From positions 18,320 to 82,319 of the forward strand of contig CAZQOQ010000032.1 in assembly GCA_964595205.1 (NCBI GenBank): a stretch of 64,000 bases of DNA. Direction: 5' to 3'. Both the position numbers and the translations under genes were made by a program. Origin of the DNA: JADKIH01 sp964595205 (lineage in GTDB: Bacteria; Bacteroidota; Bacteroidia; AKYH767-A; 2013-40CM-41-45). The notes below the pieces were generated by a model that did not search any database, had not been told where the DNA came from, and was given only the letters and a program-made list of their open reading frames with translations. Shown piece after piece: positions 62,096 through 64,000 of the stretch; position 1 is the first letter of the stretch; every line of letters starts with the position of its first letter.

Positions 62096-63864
62096 AGTGT
62101 GCCTGTTGCACAACTCTTCAAAACTAATGAATAACTTTTATAATGAGTGAGAATTGCATAATAGGAGATTTCCGATTTTTAATTCATGCAAGGACAAAAG
62201 GAATTTTCACCAAAGATGCTCTATACCGTGAACATCGATCAGTTGGTCAGCAGAGATAATTTCTATCGATTATTGAATCGCACCTTAAATCTTCATTGGC
62301 TGTACAGAGCTACAGAAAAATATTATGGAAGCGAAGGTCAGGAGAGCATTGATCCGGTAGTATTTTTTAAGATTTGCTTAGTGGGATACCTCAACGGCAT
62401 TCACAGCGATCGCAAGCTGATTGATTATTGCAGCGATTCACTTTCAATCAGATTATTTTTAGGTTATGATATCGATGAAAATCTGCCGTGGCATTCCACT
62501 ATCAGTCGTACTCGTCATTTGTATGGTGAAGAAGAATTTAAAATATTATTTGAAAAAGTATTTGCATTGTGCGCTCAATCGGGCATGGTACTGGGGCATA
62601 CACAGGCAATTGATGGTGCATTTTTAAAGGCGAATGCGAGCAAAGATTCCCTGGAAGTAAAGCAGGTGAATGAATCAATCGATGAGTACATGCTTGAAAA
62701 CATCAAAGCAAACGGCGAGGCACGTCGAGCAGCAAAGAATAACAAGGCAGAAGAAGACCAACGGAAAATGGATGGAGATCAGGATGATCAGGAAAGAGAC
62801 CTAAACGAATTAGCTGCACGTTATGAGCGACAGAATGAACAATATAAAAATCAACCGGCCAGTGATTGCGGAAAGTTTCTTTCAAATAAAACTCATTATT
62901 CACCTACCGATCCCGATGCACGCATAGCGGTGAAGCCGGGCAAAACAAGAGACTTATATTTTTCCGGACAAATCGCTGTTGACACGTGCAAACATGTGAT
63001 CACACACGCACAAACATTCTTAGCTGATAACAGAGATGGCGCTTATTTAACAGAGATGGTTCAGAAGACAAATATCCGGTTAAATCAATTTGGTTTAAAG
63101 ATGGATAACTGCCTGGCTGATGGTGCCTACAGCAGCGGGGAGAATTATAAATACCTGGAACAAAATAAAATCACTCCATACATTCCACTCCTGGGAGGTG
63201 CGAAAGGAGGAAGTGAGAATTTTATGTATGATGAAATAAGAGATGTATATATCTGTCCGAATAATAAAATATTGAAAGGCTCCGGACGTGTAGTGGATGA
63301 TGGCAAAGGAAATGCAGTAAAGAAATATTTTTCAAAAAGAAGTGATTGTAAAAAATGCCCGATACGAAATACATGCATCAGCGACAAAGCCAAAGCAAAA
63401 CGAGTACAACACAGCATTTATAAACCGCAGTTTGAAAAAGCAGTAGAAAGACAACACAGCATCAAAGGTCGGATCATGAAACGCAAGCGCTCTTCAACGG
63501 TAGAGCCTGTCTGGGGAAAACTCATAAATTTTCTCGGCCTTCGCCGCATGACTTCCCGCGGAATCAAATGTGCCAACCAGTCTTTGCTGATGGCCGCCAC
63601 ATGCTACAACCTGAAGAAATATCTCAGGCATATTCAAAGAAGCGGAATAACAAATGCCAATGCAGTAAAGCAGAACATTGGCGATTTTTTTATTTGTTTT
63701 TTGGCTGACCCCAAACTCATTTAGCTTAAATATGACTGAGGCAAATTTTTCGACTTCCATTGCAATTTGAAAGTAGAAATGCGTTATAAGTCAATTATGG
63801 AGGTGTGATATGATGAAAAAAATGGGTTAAGAAATTTAAAAGGGAGTTGTGCAACAGTGACACT
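62096..63864 (+). mobile_element. IS1182-family insertion sequence inside attC-like site J
   Basis: The element is about 1769 bases. A perfect 14-base inverted repeat CTGTTGCACAACTC / GAGTTGTGCAACAG lies at the ends, and it extends outward to AGTGTnnC... on both sides (two mismatches in 21), which sets the limits at 62096 and 63864. No target duplication is seen. Removing the element joins GGTGGCAATGCG to TGTTAGGTGCAGCC and restores an attC right end of the same form (CGTGTTAG) as sites A and D. Confidence 0.8.
62186..63724 (+). CDS. IS1182-family DDE transposase
   Basis: 512 residues, intact. The N-terminal InsH-like part has YRLLNRTLNLHWLY, DPVVFFKICLVGYLNGIHSDRKLI and LPWHSTISRTRHLYG. First catalytic Asp region: GHTQAIDGAFLKANAS. 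Second: NCLADGAYSSGENYKYLEQ. A CxxCxxxxxC cluster follows (CKKCPIRNTC). The end GRIMKRKRSSTVEPVWGKLINF gives the catalytic Glu. Full length and undamaged, so the element may still be active. Confidence 0.93.
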   Translation: MQGQKEFSPKMLYTVNIDQLVSRDNFYRLLNRTLNLHWLYRATEKYYGSEGQESIDPVVFFKICLVGYLNGIHSDRKLIDYCSDSLSIRLFLGYDIDENLPWHSTISRTRHLYGEEEFKILFEKVFALCAQSGMVLGHTQAIDGAFLKANASKDSLEVKQVNESIDEYMLENIKANGEARRAAKNNKAEEDQRKMDGDQDDQERDLNELAARYERQNEQYKNQPASDCGKFLSNKTHYSPTDPDARIAVKPGKTRDLYFSGQIAVDTCKHVITHAQTFLADNRDGAYLTEMVQKTNIRLNQFGLKMDNCLADGAYSSGENYKYLEQNKITPYIPLLGGAKGGSENFMYDEIRDVYICPNNKILKGSGRVVDDGKGNAVKKYFSKRSDCKKCPIRNTCISDKAKAKRVQHSIYKPQFEKAVERQHSIKGRIMKRKRSSTVEPVWGKLINFLGLRRMTSRGIKCANQSLLMAATCYNLKKYLRHIQRSGITNANAVKQNIGDFFICFLADPKLI

Positions 63865-63880
63865 TGTTAGGTGCAGCCCA
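63865..63880 (-). other. attC-like site J, right part
   Basis: TGTTAGGTGCAGCC follows the IS directly; GTT at 63866 is the right core. Its complement GGCTGCACCTAACA pairs with the left end GGCTATAACG of the same site. It lies three bases before the stop codon of the partial gene at the window edge. Confidence 0.6.
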
Positions 63881-63883
63881 CCT

Positions 63884-64000
63884 TCAGCGTTCTGCACCAA
63901 TAACTAACGGCACAACTGATCCATCAGGATTAAGCCAGATCAATGTATATTCAGCGATGTTATTGATATTGTATTCTTTTAGATCTACAATGAATAATTC
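63884..64000 (-). CDS. C-terminal end of a further cassette gene (partial)
   Basis: An open minus-strand frame enters from the right edge and ends with TGA at 63884-63886. The visible 38 residues read ELFIVDLKEYNINNIAEYTL, then IWLNPDGSVVPLVIGAER. This is too short to name a family. Its stop sits 18 bases from the GTT of site J, the same spacing as the other cassettes, which supports that the array continues past 64 kb. Confidence 0.6.
   Translation of the reverse strand, partial: ELFIVDLKEYNINNIAEYTLIWLNPDGSVVPLVIGAER

Noticed and set aside
63725..63843. Second IS gene or passenger gene after the transposase
   Set aside because: Only short frames occur between the transposase stop and the right inverted repeat.
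51631..63880. CRISPR array or phage attachment series as explanation of the repeated inverted repeats
   Set aside because: The repeats are far apart, differ in sequence, sit at gene ends and fold as hairpins; no cas or phage genes are seen.
48868..64000. Integron integrase within the window
   Set aside because: I checked the frames on both strands for tyrosine-recombinase patterns (the R..H-x-x-R..Y set) and found none; the only recombination enzyme here is the DDE transposase.

Overview
The window is a piece of a Bacteroidota chromosome, probably from a gliding or type IX secretion (T9SS) lineage. The evidence is the porP-gldK-gldL-gldM-gldN block, separate gldB and gldC, T9SS C-terminal sorting domains on two predicted secreted proteins, a PorX-like receiver, and promoters of the Bacteroidota form TTG-N19/21-TAnnTTTG. 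MurE carries the DNPR motif of meso-diaminopimelate enzymes. I cannot name a genus from sequence alone.

Layout, 1 to 48.9 kb (core). The window opens inside the C-terminal part of der, followed by tRNA-Arg(CCG) and a DUF4407-type membrane protein. From 2.2 to 12.5 kb, on the minus strand, lie a small STAS-like protein, the T9SS motor/core block (gldN, gldM, gldL, gldK, porP), an arginase-fold protein that has lost most metal ligands, and topA. From 12.7 to 20.1 kb, on the plus strand, lie miaB, a sigma-54 activator without a receiver domain, lptE, a TPR-like protein, secG, groES and groEL. From 20.4 to 27.1 kb there is a mixed region: a membrane protein, a T9SS-exported beta-propeller-like protein, a free PorX-like receiver, a GH20 hexosaminidase and a cold-shock protein. 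From 27.2 to 43.2 kb lies a complete division and cell wall (dcw) cluster on the minus strand, mraZ to ftsZ plus yqeY, with a three-repeat MraZ operator in front. From 43.5 to 48.9 kb lie an alpha/beta hydrolase, engB, gldC, gldB, a PorT-like barrel and nadE.

Layout, 48.9 to 64 kb (accessory). The character changes here. Nearly every gene is a short, unrelated minus-strand gene of a cassette-like family: SRPBCC, VOC, intradiol dioxygenase, cupin, ABM monooxygenase, NmrA reductase, NTF2-like, YciI, esterases and a Crp/Fnr regulator. From about 51.6 kb rightwards, nearly every gene or short gene group is followed, 11 to 75 bases after its stop codon, by an attC-like imperfect inverted repeat whose outer ends carry AAC and GTT core triplets. 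This is the structure of an integron gene-cassette array. No integrase is in the window; given the gene orientation it should lie beyond the right edge. One attC-like site (62.0 kb) is split by an IS1182-family insertion sequence; removing the IS restores a clean hairpin. Left of 51.6 kb the genes look cassette-like but recognisable sites are absent, and one gene there (CPBP protease) is a pseudogene.

How the genes work together. The gld/por genes build the T9SS and gliding machinery that would export the C-terminal-domain proteins encoded at 21.2 and 55.0 kb. The dcw cluster makes peptidoglycan precursors and the divisome. The cassette array looks like an adaptive store of small enzymes. The most interesting part of the window is this array and its split recombination site.
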